Part shown: piece after piece, positions 1 to 6,840 of the stretch
Layout of the letters: each line of letters opens with the position of its first letter
Numbering within the stretch: the first letter of the stretch is position 1
Source: Deltaproteobacteria bacterium
GTDB lineage: Bacteria; Desulfobacterota; Syntrophia; Syntrophales; UBA5619
NCBI GenBank assembly: GCA_023487865.1
Contig: JAMDBG010000137.1
Span: 600-9,321 of the forward strand
Length of the DNA: 8,722 nucleotides
Direction of reading: 5' to 3'
Position numbers and translations under genes: made by a program
The notes under the pieces: model-generated
What the model saw: the letters and a program-made list of their open reading frames with translations, nothing else
What the model was told of the DNA's origin: nothing
The model's database searches: none

Positions 1-78
1 GACATCTAACGTTTTCTGTGGTAATGTAGGCCAGTCCCGAATCGAATGCAAACGATTTCATTTCACGAGGGGGAAACC

Positions 79-1011
79 ATGATTGATCGCAACGTTTCAA
101 CAGTGATTGATGCGGACAAGTGCACCGGCTGCGGCCTGTGCATTAATGTTTGTCCATCGGGCACGATATCCCTGCAGAAAGACAAGGCCGTCGTCACAGG
201 CGATCGTTCGCTGTCCTGCGGCCATTGTGCGGCCGTTTGCCCTGCCGACGCGATAACGGTCCATGCCGTCGATCCGGAGGCCTCGCGGTATGCGACATTT
301 GCCGCCGATCCCCGCTGGCTTCCGCCGGGAAAATTCGATACGGCCCAGCTGGTCCGCTTGATGGCTTCCCGGCGATCCTGCCGGAATTTCAAAAATGAGC
401 CGGTGGAACGCTCCACGCTCGAAGACCTCGTCAAGATTGGTATTACGGCCCCTTCGGGAACGAACAGCCAGCTGTGGACATTCACGATCCTTCCCGATCG
501 GGAATCGGTCGTCGCCTTGGGGGATCTGGTCGCCCTGTTTTTCAAACGCATCAACAAGCTGTCTGAAAACGTCTTTCTCCGCCATGCACTGAGGCTGATC
601 GGAAAAGCGGAACTGGCGGATTATTATCGTGACTATCACCAGTCCGTCAGCGAGGCGCTGACGGAAAGAGAGAAGGACGGCACGGATCGTCTGTTCCATG
701 GAGCGACGGCGGCGATCGTGGTGGGAACGAAACCGGGAGGAAGCACCCCCAAGGAGGATGCCCTTTTGGCCACGCAGAATATCCTGCTCGCGGCCCACAG
801 CATGGGGCTGGGAACGTGTCTCATCGGATTTGCGGTCATAACGCTGATCAAAGACATCCGGGCAAAGCGCTTTCTGGGCATACCGGATAACGAACGTGTC
901 CATGCCGTCATTGCGCTTGGATATCCCGATGAGCGCTATTTTAAAACGGCCGGCCGGAAGAAGGCGGTCAGCAGATATTTTGACAGGGGACAAACACGAA
1001 GCGGCAGGTGA
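79..1011 (+). CDS. Ferredoxin-nitroreductase fusion (4Fe-4S / FMN oxidoreductase)
   Basis: A 310-residue cytoplasmic flavoprotein with an N-terminal ferredoxin domain (about residues 8-65) fused to a nitroreductase-fold FMN domain (about 90-300). The first cluster motif is complete: C15, C18, C21, C25-Pro. The second has C47, C50 and C54-Pro, but the expected first cysteine is Ser44. FMN-domain signatures are RRSCRNF (98-104), an APSGTNSQLW stretch near residue 130, and MGLGTCLIG near 245. Family members pass electrons from ferredoxin-type clusters to FMN to reduce nitro compounds, quinones or other acceptors; the substrate here is unknown. The start at 79 is preferred over the in-frame ATG at 46 because a GAGGGGGAAA ribosome-binding site lies just upstream of it, and residues before it are not domain-like. 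It ends in TGA, is convergent with typA 62 bp away, and has no visible operon partner in the window. Confidence 0.9.
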   Translation: MIDRNVSTVIDADKCTGCGLCINVCPSGTISLQKDKAVVTGDRSLSCGHCAAVCPADAITVHAVDPEASRYATFAADPRWLPPGKFDTAQLVRLMASRRSCRNFKNEPVERSTLEDLVKIGITAPSGTNSQLWTFTILPDRESVVALGDLVALFFKRINKLSENVFLRHALRLIGKAELADYYRDYHQSVSEALTEREKDGTDRLFHGATAAIVVGTKPGGSTPKEDALLATQNILLAAHSMGLGTCLIGFAVITLIKDIRAKRFLGIPDNERVHAVIALGYPDERYFKTAGRKKAVSRYFDRGQTRSGR

Positions 1012-1073
1012 AACACACCGCCGCAACCCGCGGGGTATCTGTCATCCTCAAAAGGGAGAAGCCGGGGGGATCG

Positions 1074-2897
1074 TCATGCGTACTTCTCCTCGCGGTAGTG
1101 GGCCATCCGGACCTGGGGGTCCAGATCACGCTTCCTGAGGCGGATGCTTTCCGGGGTCACTTCGACGAGCTCGTCCTCGGCGATGAACTCGATGCACTGA
1201 TCGAGCGACATCGGCCGCGCCGGGCGGAGGATCACAGTCTGATCCGACGTGGAGCTCCGCATGTTCGTGAGCTTCTTTTCCTTGACGATGTTGACGTTCA
1301 AGTCTACGGAGCGGTTCCGCTCCCCGACGACCATCCCGCCGTAGACCTCGGTTCCCGGCATCACCATCAGCTCGCCGCGATCCGCCATGGCAAAGGCGGC
1401 GTAGGCGGTGACCTTTCCCGGCCGGTCGGCCACCAGCGCCCCCGTCACCCGCTGCGGGATGGCGCCGAACCAGGATTCGTACCCCTCGAAGAGGGTATTC
1501 ATCACACCGGAACCCTTCGTGTCCGTGAGGAAATGGCTCCGGAAGCCGATCAGACCGCGCGCCGGTATGATGAACTCCATGTTCACCCGGCCGCTCCCCC
1601 TGTTGATCAAGTTCACCATCCTCCCTTTTCTCGCGGCGAGCTTCTCCGTAAGGACCCCCACGAACTCTTCGGGGATGTCAAGGAAGAGGTGCTCGACCGG
1701 CTCGAGGATCTTGTCGCCCTCGGTCCTGGTGATCACCCGGGGCTTGGAAACCATGAACTCGTACCCCTCCCGGCGCATCGTCTCGATGAGGATAGCCATC
1801 TGCAGTTCCCCCCGCCCGCACACCTCGAAGGAGTCGGCCCGATCCGTCGGCTTTACCCTGAGCGCCACATTGCGGAGGATCTCCCGCTCCAGGCGGTCAC
1901 GGATATGGCGGGAGGTGAGGTATTTGCCCTCCCGGCCGGCCATCGGACCGTTGTTCACGAAAAAAAGCATTGACACCGTGGGTTCGTCCACGCGGATCCG
2001 GGGCAGGGGCTGCGGATTCTCCAGGGAGGAGACCGTGTCGCCGATATTGAGGTTCGATACGCCGGCGAAGGCGACGATGTCGCCCGCTTCGACCCCCTCC
2101 ACCGGCACCTACTTGAGGCCCGCGAAGGTATATATGGCCGAGAACTTGATCCCCGGGGTGAGAGCCTTTTCGCCGCAGAGGCTGTAAGTCTGGCGCATCT
2201 CCAGGACGCCGTTCATCAGGCGTCCGATGGCGATCTGGCCGACATAGGAATCGTAGTCGAGGTTCGTCACGAGAAACTGCGGCGGCGCCGCGTCGTCCCC
2301 TTCGGGACCGGGGATCGCCGTGAGGATCGTCTCGAAGAGCGGCCGGAAATCCGTCGATTCGTCCCCCGGTTTCCGGTGGGCGACGCCGATCTTGGCGTTC
2401 GTGTAGAGGATGGGAAACTCGATCTGCTCCTCCGTGGCGTCGAGATCGATGAACAGGTCGTACACCTCGTTGATCACCTCCTCGATCCGGGCGTCGGGAC
2501 GGTCGATCTTGTTGATGACCAGGACGATGGGGATCCGCCGGGCGAGGGCCTTCTTCAGGACGAAGCGCGTCTGGGGGAGCGGCCCTTCGCTCGCGTCGAC
2601 CAGGAGCATCGCCCCGTCGACCATGTTCAGGCTCCTCTCGACCTCCCCGCCGAAATCGGCATGACCCGGCGTGTCGCAGATGTTGATCTTCACCCCTTTG
2701 TAGTGGATGGCCGTGTTCTTGGCCATGATCGTGATCCCCCGCTCCCGTTCAAGGTCGAGCGAGTCCATCACGCGGTCTTCCAGGACCTGGTGGTCGTTGA
2801 AGGTCCCCGTCTGCCTGAGCATCCCGTCCACGAGCGTCGTCTTGCCGTGGTCGACGTGGGAGATGATGGCGATATTCCTGATATTTTGTTTGCGCAT
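1074..2897 (-). CDS. typA: TypA/BipA translational GTPase with one in-frame TAG codon
   Basis: Ribosome-associated GTPase of the EF-G/LepA superfamily, implicated in 50S assembly and in stress and low-temperature growth. Counting the TAG as one residue, it is 607 residues long, the normal BipA length. GTPase motifs: G1 HVDHGKTT (14-21), G2 RGITI (53-57), G3 DTPGH (75-79), G4 NKID (129-132). Domain II starts near 205. The C-terminal half has the BipA-specific GRGELQMAILIE, RGLIGFRS and KKLTNMR stretches and ends in TGA. The frame is broken once, at codon 263 in domain II, where YTFAGLK is followed by TAG (2109-2111) and then VPVEGVEAGDIVAF without any gap. Homology continues straight across, so at most one residue is affected. 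It lies 17 bp downstream of the helicase gene, and its Shine-Dalgarno overlaps that gene's stop codon. It is either a sense-recoded gene, a recent nonsense mutant or a sequence error; as two fragments it would probably not work. Confidence 0.9.
2109..2111 (-). other. In-frame amber codon in typA (codon 263)
   Basis: Seen directly: the minus-strand reading is CTC AAG TAG GTG CCG. It lies in a segment of domain II where relatives usually carry a polar or basic residue (recalled from the family, not aligned here). A GTG follows immediately and could in principle allow reinitiation, but no well-spaced Shine-Dalgarno precedes it and the split falls inside a beta-barrel. A single change from CAG (Gln) or AAG (Lys) would produce it. 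Confidence 0.85.
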
Positions 2898-2907
2898 GTA
2901 CCGATGA

Positions 2908-2917
2908 CCTGTCCTTA
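2908..2917 (-). promoter_or_regulatory. typA ribosome-binding region overlapping the helicase stop codon
   Basis: On the minus strand the sequence TAAGGACAGG holds both the TAA stop of the helicase gene and the purine-rich Shine-Dalgarno for typA, whose ATG is 10 bases further on. This arrangement suggests translational coupling: ribosomes finishing the helicase sit on the typA initiation site. Confidence 0.6.
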
Positions 2918-4492
2918 TCCTTGAGGGCTTTCGTCGCCGCGTTTACGAGACCGGTTGGGTCGCCGCCGGGACCGACTCTTTTTGGGACCGGATATTCCCG
3001 GCCGTTCCTGTACGGCCGGCATCCCCGCCTCTTCTTCCGGGATCTCTCCGGTGGGCGACAGCGGGGCGGCCTGAAGGGTCCGCTGGTAGTAGTCATCCAG
3101 AAGCATGGCAATCAGGGGGGAGTCCTCCTCCGCCTCGGCCAGGCTCCGACCCAAGGGGATGAAACGCCGCATCCTCTCGTTCTGCAGACCGTCGCGCGAG
3201 CGGAGATTCGCTTCCAGGGAAGCGATCACCCGCTGGGCAACGATCGCCTCGATGTCCTCATCGCCGGGAAGGGCCTTCTCGTGCAGCTTGATATTGTAGC
3301 TCCGGGCGATCGCCCGGAGGGTAAACTGCTCCATGCCGGCTACGATCGTTATGGCGGTGCCGCTCGCCCCGACGCGCCCCGTCCGTCCCGCACGGTGGAT
3401 ATAAAGCTCCGGATCCTCCGGCGGTTCGTACTGGATCACATGCGACAGATCGGGGATATCGATCCCGCGCGCCGCGACATCCGTTGCCACCAGGAAGCGC
3501 AGCGCCCCCTTGCGCACCCGACCCATCACCCGCTCCCTGGCCCCCTGGGCGAGGTCGGAACTCAGCTCATCCGCGTCGTAGCCGAAGCGTTTGAGGACGA
3601 CCGTCACGTAGTGAACGGTCGACTTCATGTTGCAGAAGATGATCGCCGAGACGGGATTTTCCATCTCGATGATCCGGACGAGGGAGCGTTCCCGCTGCAT
3701 TCCCGGAACAAGGTAGTATAGGTGATCGGTCCCGGCTACATGGACATGATCCTGGCTCAGGCTCAAAAATTCCGGATGGCGGAGGAATTCCCCGGCGAGC
3801 CGTATCACGTACGAGGGAAAGGTCGCCGAGAACATGTATCCGTTGATCTCCCGGTGGGGTAAAAACTGCTGGACCCGCTTCATGTCGGGATAGAAGCCCA
3901 TCGAGAGCATCCGGTCCGCCTCGTCGAAAACGAGGATCTGCAGGGCGTCAAGGTTGAGCGTCCCCTTGAGGAGGTGGTCGAGAATCCGCCCCGGCGTCCC
4001 CACGACGATCTGCGCCCCGGCCCGGAAGGCGTCCAGCTGGGGGCCGTACTTCACGCCGCCGTAAACTACGGCGGTCCGTACCCCGCGGTCACCCCGGAGG
4101 AGCTCCGCCTCGCGGGCGACCTGTTGGGCCAATTCTCGGGTGGGAACGAGGATCAAGGCCTGACAGGCGTTCTTGGCCGCGTCGATCCTTTCGAGGATCG
4201 GCAGGAGGAAGGCGCCTGTCTTCCCGCTCCCCGTCTGCGACTGGACCATCAGATTCCGTCCCGCCAGCATATAGGGGATTGCCCGCGCCTGGACAGGCAG
4301 GAGCTTCGTCCATCCGGCCCGGGTGCAGGCCGCCTGAAGCGGCTCCGGCAGCCCTTCCAGGGTCGTCTCCGGCAGGGCGTTTTCCGGTTCGATCACCCGC
4401 TCATTGTCCGCCTCCGGCGGGCCTTGCTCCCCTGTCGCCGGTTGTCTTTCCGCCACGGCCGGCCCGCTGTTCTCAATATGATCCTCTTCCAT
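2915..4492 (-). CDS. DEAD-box ATP-dependent RNA helicase
   Basis: A 525-residue cytoplasmic RNA helicase of the DeaD/RhlE type that uses ATP to unwind short RNA duplexes, typically in ribosome assembly or mRNA turnover. All core motifs are visible: Q-motif glutamine near Q68, motif I SQTGSGKT (85-92), Ia PTRELA (117-122), GG (145-146), TPGR (166-169), DEAD (190-193), SAT (222-224), motif IV IIFCN (284-288), V ATDVAARGID (336-345) and VI HRAGRTGR (366-373). The first 45 residues are acidic and low-complexity. The last 25 or so are Arg/Lys/Ser-rich, a usual RNA-binding tail. The ATG at 4492 is chosen because AAGAGGAAAA precedes it; a TTG at 4600 in the same frame lies at or before the predicted transcription start. 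It ends in TAA and is the first gene of a two-gene unit with typA. The exact paralogue (deaD, rhlE or other) cannot be assigned from sequence alone. Confidence 0.93.
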   Translation of the reverse strand: MEEDHIENSGPAVAERQPATGEQGPPEADNERVIEPENALPETTLEGLPEPLQAACTRAGWTKLLPVQARAIPYMLAGRNLMVQSQTGSGKTGAFLLPILERIDAAKNACQALILVPTRELAQQVAREAELLRGDRGVRTAVVYGGVKYGPQLDAFRAGAQIVVGTPGRILDHLLKGTLNLDALQILVFDEADRMLSMGFYPDMKRVQQFLPHREINGYMFSATFPSYVIRLAGEFLRHPEFLSLSQDHVHVAGTDHLYYLVPGMQRERSLVRIIEMENPVSAIIFCNMKSTVHYVTVVLKRFGYDADELSSDLAQGARERVMGRVRKGALRFLVATDVAARGIDIPDLSHVIQYEPPEDPELYIHRAGRTGRVGASGTAITIVAGMEQFTLRAIARSYNIKLHEKALPGDEDIEAIVAQRVIASLEANLRSRDGLQNERMRRFIPLGRSLAEAEEDSPLIAMLLDDYYQRTLQAAPLSPTGEIPEEEAGMPAVQERPGISGPKKSRSRRRPNRSRKRGDESPQG

Positions 4493-4590
4493 TTTTCCTC
4501 TTTTCCGATGCCTTGTTTTAACAGGGATTGATCTTCCGTAAACGTTCAAGGGTGATACGCAGTGACCCGGAGGGATGCAATTTCTTCCTG

Positions 4591-4603
4591 TACTTGACAA
4601 GTA
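4591..4603. repeat. Palindrome TACTTGACAAGTA, candidate operator 1
   Basis: A perfect 13-bp palindrome around a central A. It overlaps the predicted transcription start of the helicase-typA unit and touches the edge of the -10 box. Its core CTTGACAAG is the reverse complement of the core of the second site at 4624-4632, with centres 31 bp apart. Confidence 0.55.
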
Positions 4604-4631
4604 AAATACGCCCGAAAACGCGTCTTGTCAA
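4603..4631 (-). promoter_or_regulatory. Sigma-70 promoter for helicase-typA
   Basis: Reading the minus strand, a perfect -35 TTGACA (4631-4626) and a -10 TATTTT (4608-4603) are separated by exactly 17 bp. Transcription would start near 4596, giving a leader of about 100 bases before the helicase ATG at 4492. Both promoter boxes are touched by palindromic CTTGWCAAG elements, so repression by a dimeric regulator is plausible. Confidence 0.65.
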
Positions 4632-4632
4632 G
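4624..4632. repeat. Palindrome CTTGTCAAG, candidate operator 2
   Basis: A 9-bp palindrome around a central T that contains the -35 hexamer of the helicase promoter. It matches the core of the element at 4593-4601 in inverted form. The TTGACA inside it is also the promoter box, so part of the resemblance could be coincidental. Confidence 0.45.
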
Positions 4633-4648
4633 GCATTTGCTTGCTAAG

Positions 4649-4676
4649 TTACCGAATATCGTTAAATTTTTATAAT
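4649..4676 (+). promoter_or_regulatory. Candidate promoter for the MFS transporter
   Basis: A perfect -10 TATAAT lies at 4671-4676 in an AT-rich block, pointing toward the transporter. The best -35 is poor (TTACCG at 4649-4654, 16-bp spacer, three of six matches), so an activator may be needed or the match may be chance. The transcript would have a leader of roughly 115 bases. Confidence 0.4.
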
Positions 4677-4736
4677 CCCGCCTCGGCTGGGTCATTCAGG
4701 AACCTCTCTTCGCGGCAATTTCTCCTTGAAGTCACG

Positions 4737-4758
4737 CCTCCGATTTGCTAAGCGGAGG
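4737..4758 (+). other. Leader hairpin upstream of the MFS transporter
   Basis: CCTCCG (4737-4742, read from the C before CTCCG) pairs with CGGAGG (4753-4758) around a 10-base loop. No U-run follows, so it is not an ordinary terminator. It lies between the candidate promoter and the start codon and could affect message stability or initiation; no known riboswitch class was recognised. Confidence 0.3.
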
Positions 4759-4800
4759 GGCGTTTGCGGCGGGCAGCCGCTCCCGAACATGGAAACGATT

Positions 4801-6114
4801 ATGGATCAAGAAAACACTCCTCCGGCCGCGCTGGCCTGGCTTGTCTGGGGTCTTGGCGCGGCCTTTTACTTTAGCGGCTTTTATCACCGTGTGGCCCCCG
4901 CTGTCATGACCGACCAGCTGATGGCCGATTTCCACATCGGCGCCGCAGGGCTGGGCAACTTCACCGCATTTTATTTCTACAGCTACTTCCTCATGCAGGT
5001 CCCCACCGGCATCCTCGCCGACCCCTAGGGCCCCCGGAAACTCCTGGCCGCAGGATCATTCGTCGCCGCCTGCGGGACCTTCCTGTTCGCCTCCGCCTCC
5101 TCCATCATCCCGGCCAACCTGGGAAGACTCCTGATCGGCGGAGCTGCCGGGGTAGGCTATGTCGCCCTGCTCACGCTTGCATCCCGCTGGTTCCCACCCC
5201 GGTTCTTTGCCACGGTCAGCGGTCTCACGCTTTTTTGCGGTGTCGGCGGCGCCGTCGCGGCAGGTACCCCGCTGCGGTTCCTTGTGGAGCTTTTCGGCTG
5301 GCGGCCTGTCATGTTTGTCGCAGCGGCAGTGCTCCTCCTCATCGGGGCGGCAATCTGGCGGATCGTCAGCGACGATCCCGCCCAGAGAGGCTATCAAAGC
5401 TTTGCACCCCCCGATCCGGAAGCCGTCATTTCAGTGAAAACGCTGCTCGCCAGTCTGATGACGGTCCTCCGTTACAAAAACGTCTGGCGTCTTTCCCTCG
5501 TCGGCTGCGGTCTGACGGGTCCGGTTCTCGCCTTTGCAGGGCTCTGGGGCGTCCCTTTTTTCACAACCCTTCATGGGATATCGACCGCCGCAAGCTCCGC
5601 GATCACATCGACCCTGCTGATCTGCTACGCGGTGGGCGCCACGGGGCTGGGCATCCTGTCGGACCGGATCGGCCTGCGCAAACCCGTTATCCAAACAGGC
5701 TCGCTTGTCGCTTTACTCGCCTGGATTCCGATGCTCTTCATCCCTGAAATTCCCGTCTGGCTGCTCGTCGGGCTGGCCATCCTCGTCGGCCTGGCCTCGG
5801 GGTCCGTAACGATCGGATTCGCCTTCGTGAAGGAATCCGTGCCGTCCAGGTTTGCCGGCACAGCCACTGGAATCTATAATATGGGTTCGATCCTCGGGGC
5901 GATGATCCTCCAGCCGGCCATCGGCTGGCTGCTCGACCGCAACTGGCAGGGGGCACTCGCCGGCGACGTCCGGATCTACGACCTGGCCGCTTATCGGTCG
6001 GGGTTTATCCTTCTGATCGCCTTCAATTTACTGACGGTCCTGGCGATCGGCTTCACCACGGAAACCCATTGCCGGCAGACGGTGGAAGGTGAGGAGAACG
6101 GCCAGGACAGCTGA
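4801..6114 (+). CDS. Major facilitator superfamily transporter with one in-frame TAG codon
   Basis: An inner-membrane secondary transporter of 437 residues if the TAG is counted as one residue, a normal 12-helix MFS length. The first half shows helix 1 (about 11-30), a YFYSYFLMQVPTG helix 2, and the loop 2-3 signature GILADP-x-GPRK, the MFS motif A, in which x is the TAG at codon 76 (5026-5028). After it, helices continue with GRLLIGGAAGVGYVALLTLASRWFP and FGWRPVM, then a second six-helix half with an LGILSDRIGLRKP motif-A repeat near residue 285. There is no frameshift or other stop in 438 codons, and it ends in TGA. The ATG at 4801 is preferred over ATGs at 4726 and 4789 because it directly precedes MFS-like sequence and has a TGGAAACG spaced upstream. 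The substrate is unknown. As written with standard termination it would give a useless 75-residue peptide; it is recoded, mutated or misread. Confidence 0.85.
5026..5028 (+). other. In-frame amber codon in MFS motif A (codon 76)
   Basis: Seen directly: GCC GAC CCC TAG GGC CCC CGG AAA. It occupies the variable position of motif A (G-x-L-A-D-x-[x]-G-x-R-K) where relatives usually have Leu, Trp, Phe or Tyr, as recalled from the family. A single change from TGG, TTG, TAC or TAT would give it. Homology resumes in the very next codon. The next in-frame ATG is not until about 5311, so reinitiation would lose three helices. Confidence 0.85.
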
Positions 6115-6140
6115 CCGTCTGAGGGGTCGGTTCAATGCCG

Positions 6141-6170
6141 TCAAGCTCCCCGCCCACAGGGCGGGGCTTT
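6141..6170 (+). terminator. GC-rich hairpin after the MFS gene, likely terminator
   Basis: CCCCGCCC (6148-6155) and GGGCGGGG (6159-6166) form a perfect 8-bp stem with a 3-base loop, 34 bases past the transporter's TGA, followed by CTTT. The stem is strong but the U-run is only three bases, so termination may be partial. Confidence 0.5.
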
Positions 6171-6185
6171 CCGGCCAGGAGGGGT

Positions 6186-6206
6186 CCCGCCGGTAAGGCG
6201 GGGTTT
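6186..6206 (+). other. Second GC hairpin, imperfect copy of the first
   Basis: CCCGCC (6186-6191) pairs with GGCGGG (6197-6202) around a 5-base loop and is followed by GTTT. Its right arm and tail resemble those of the preceding hairpin, suggesting a degenerate tandem duplication. It may back up the terminator. Confidence 0.4.
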
Positions 6207-6228
6207 GCGGGTTGCGCTCCCGTTCACG

Positions 6229-6257
6229 TTGCCGTTTATAAAGTAATTTGCTACAGT
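6229..6257 (+). promoter_or_regulatory. Candidate promoter for the rubrerythrin-like gene
   Basis: TTGCCG (6229-6234) and TACAGT (6252-6257) are spaced by 17 bp, and a TGC precedes the -10, making it an extended -10. Each hexamer matches the consensus at four of six positions. Transcription would start near 6264, about 54 bases before the chosen start codon. Confidence 0.4.
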
Positions 6258-6317
6258 GAGCGGCAGATGCCTCTTCATCCGGGGCCGATGGCATCACACA
6301 CAGTGCGGGGTGGCAGT

Positions 6318-6812
6318 ATGACAATACTGGGGGTGCAGAATATCCTCGAGATTCTGAGGTGCATCAGGGAGACGGAGCGGGTCATCGGCCGGTTCTATCG
6401 GCGTTGCGCCGAAACCTGGAAAGCGGATGAGGCGTTCTGGCTCAATCTCGAGGGGGAGGAGATTAAACATGCACAGAACATCGAGGAAATGGCGGAACTG
6501 ATCCGCCGGAATCCCACCCATTTCCAGTTGAACCGCCCCTTCAGCATCGCTGCTATCAGCACCGTCATCACGGGGATTGAGCAGAACATCGACCAGCTGA
6601 ACAGGGGGGTCATCTCGCGGGAACGGGCGATGGTCCTCGCGCGGGATATCGAATCATCCATCATCGAAAAGGCGTATCACGAGATCGTCAAAACCGCCGA
6701 GCTGGCCTACCTTACTTTGGTCCGGCGGGTGGTTTCGGAGACGCTCAGCCACAAAAGTGCCATCGAAAATAAGATTCAGGAAAGCGCCGCCCAGCCTCTC
6801 CCGGGAAAGTAA
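6318..6812 (+). CDS. Rubrerythrin-like ferritin-fold protein
   Basis: A 164-residue, mostly helical cytoplasmic protein resembling the four-helix diiron domain of rubrerythrin, without a rubredoxin domain. Candidate metal ligands, by analogy with rubrerythrin: E18 or E20 on helix A, E48-x2-H51 on helix B (EEIKH), E88 on helix C, and E117-x3-H121 on helix D (EKAYH), the last matching the rubrerythrin ExxxH spacing. Rubrerythrins in anaerobes reduce hydrogen peroxide; whether this divergent member does so is inferred. The ATG at 6318 is chosen because a GGGGTGG lies before it and the helical domain starts at once; the same frame extends upstream to 6135 through the GC hairpins, which is unlikely to be coding. 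It ends in TAA, 28 bp before the M48 protease gene, so the two are probably cotranscribed. Confidence 0.7.
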   Translation: MTILGVQNILEILRCIRETERVIGRFYRRCAETWKADEAFWLNLEGEEIKHAQNIEEMAELIRRNPTHFQLNRPFSIAAISTVITGIEQNIDQLNRGVISRERAMVLARDIESSIIEKAYHEIVKTAELAYLTLVRRVVSETLSHKSAIENKIQESAAQPLPGK

Positions 6813-6840
6813 CGGCGGAGAACCTCGACGGAACGGAACG

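Larger units (their letters stand above)
4493..4800. other. Divergent intergenic region between helicase and MFS genes
   Basis: A 308-bp stretch with no supported gene. It carries the helicase promoter on the minus strand, two CTTGWCAAG palindromes, an AT-rich block with a perfect TATAAT on the plus strand (4671-4676), and a small hairpin in the transporter leader (4737-4758). Open frames run into it from both sides, but neither extension has a good ribosome-binding site or domain-like sequence. Confidence 0.7.

Noticed and set aside
19..27. Extended -10 (TGGTAATGT) for the nitroreductase
   Set aside because: The matching -35 would fall before the window start, so it cannot be assessed.
97..1026. 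Minus-strand 309-codon frame opposite the nitroreductase
   Set aside because: Composition is Arg-rich and not domain-like, and the plus-strand gene has clear cluster and FMN motifs.
1021..1034. Small CCGC/GCGG hairpin between nitroreductase and typA as a bidirectional terminator
   Set aside because: The stem is only 4 bp and there is no T-run on either strand, so it is too weak to call.
1008..1973. Long plus-strand open frame opposite typA
   Set aside because: Its translation is low-complexity and lacks any recognisable domain. It is the antisense shadow of a GC-rich conserved gene.
2749..3111. Minus-strand 120-codon frame spanning the helicase-typA junction
   Set aside because: It overlaps both genes out of frame, and its sequence is an Arg/Pro-rich shadow translation of conserved motifs.
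6135..6317. N-terminal extension of the rubrerythrin-like protein
   Set aside because: It reads through two GC hairpins and the promoter region, with Pro/Gly/Arg-rich sequence and no supporting ribosome-binding site.
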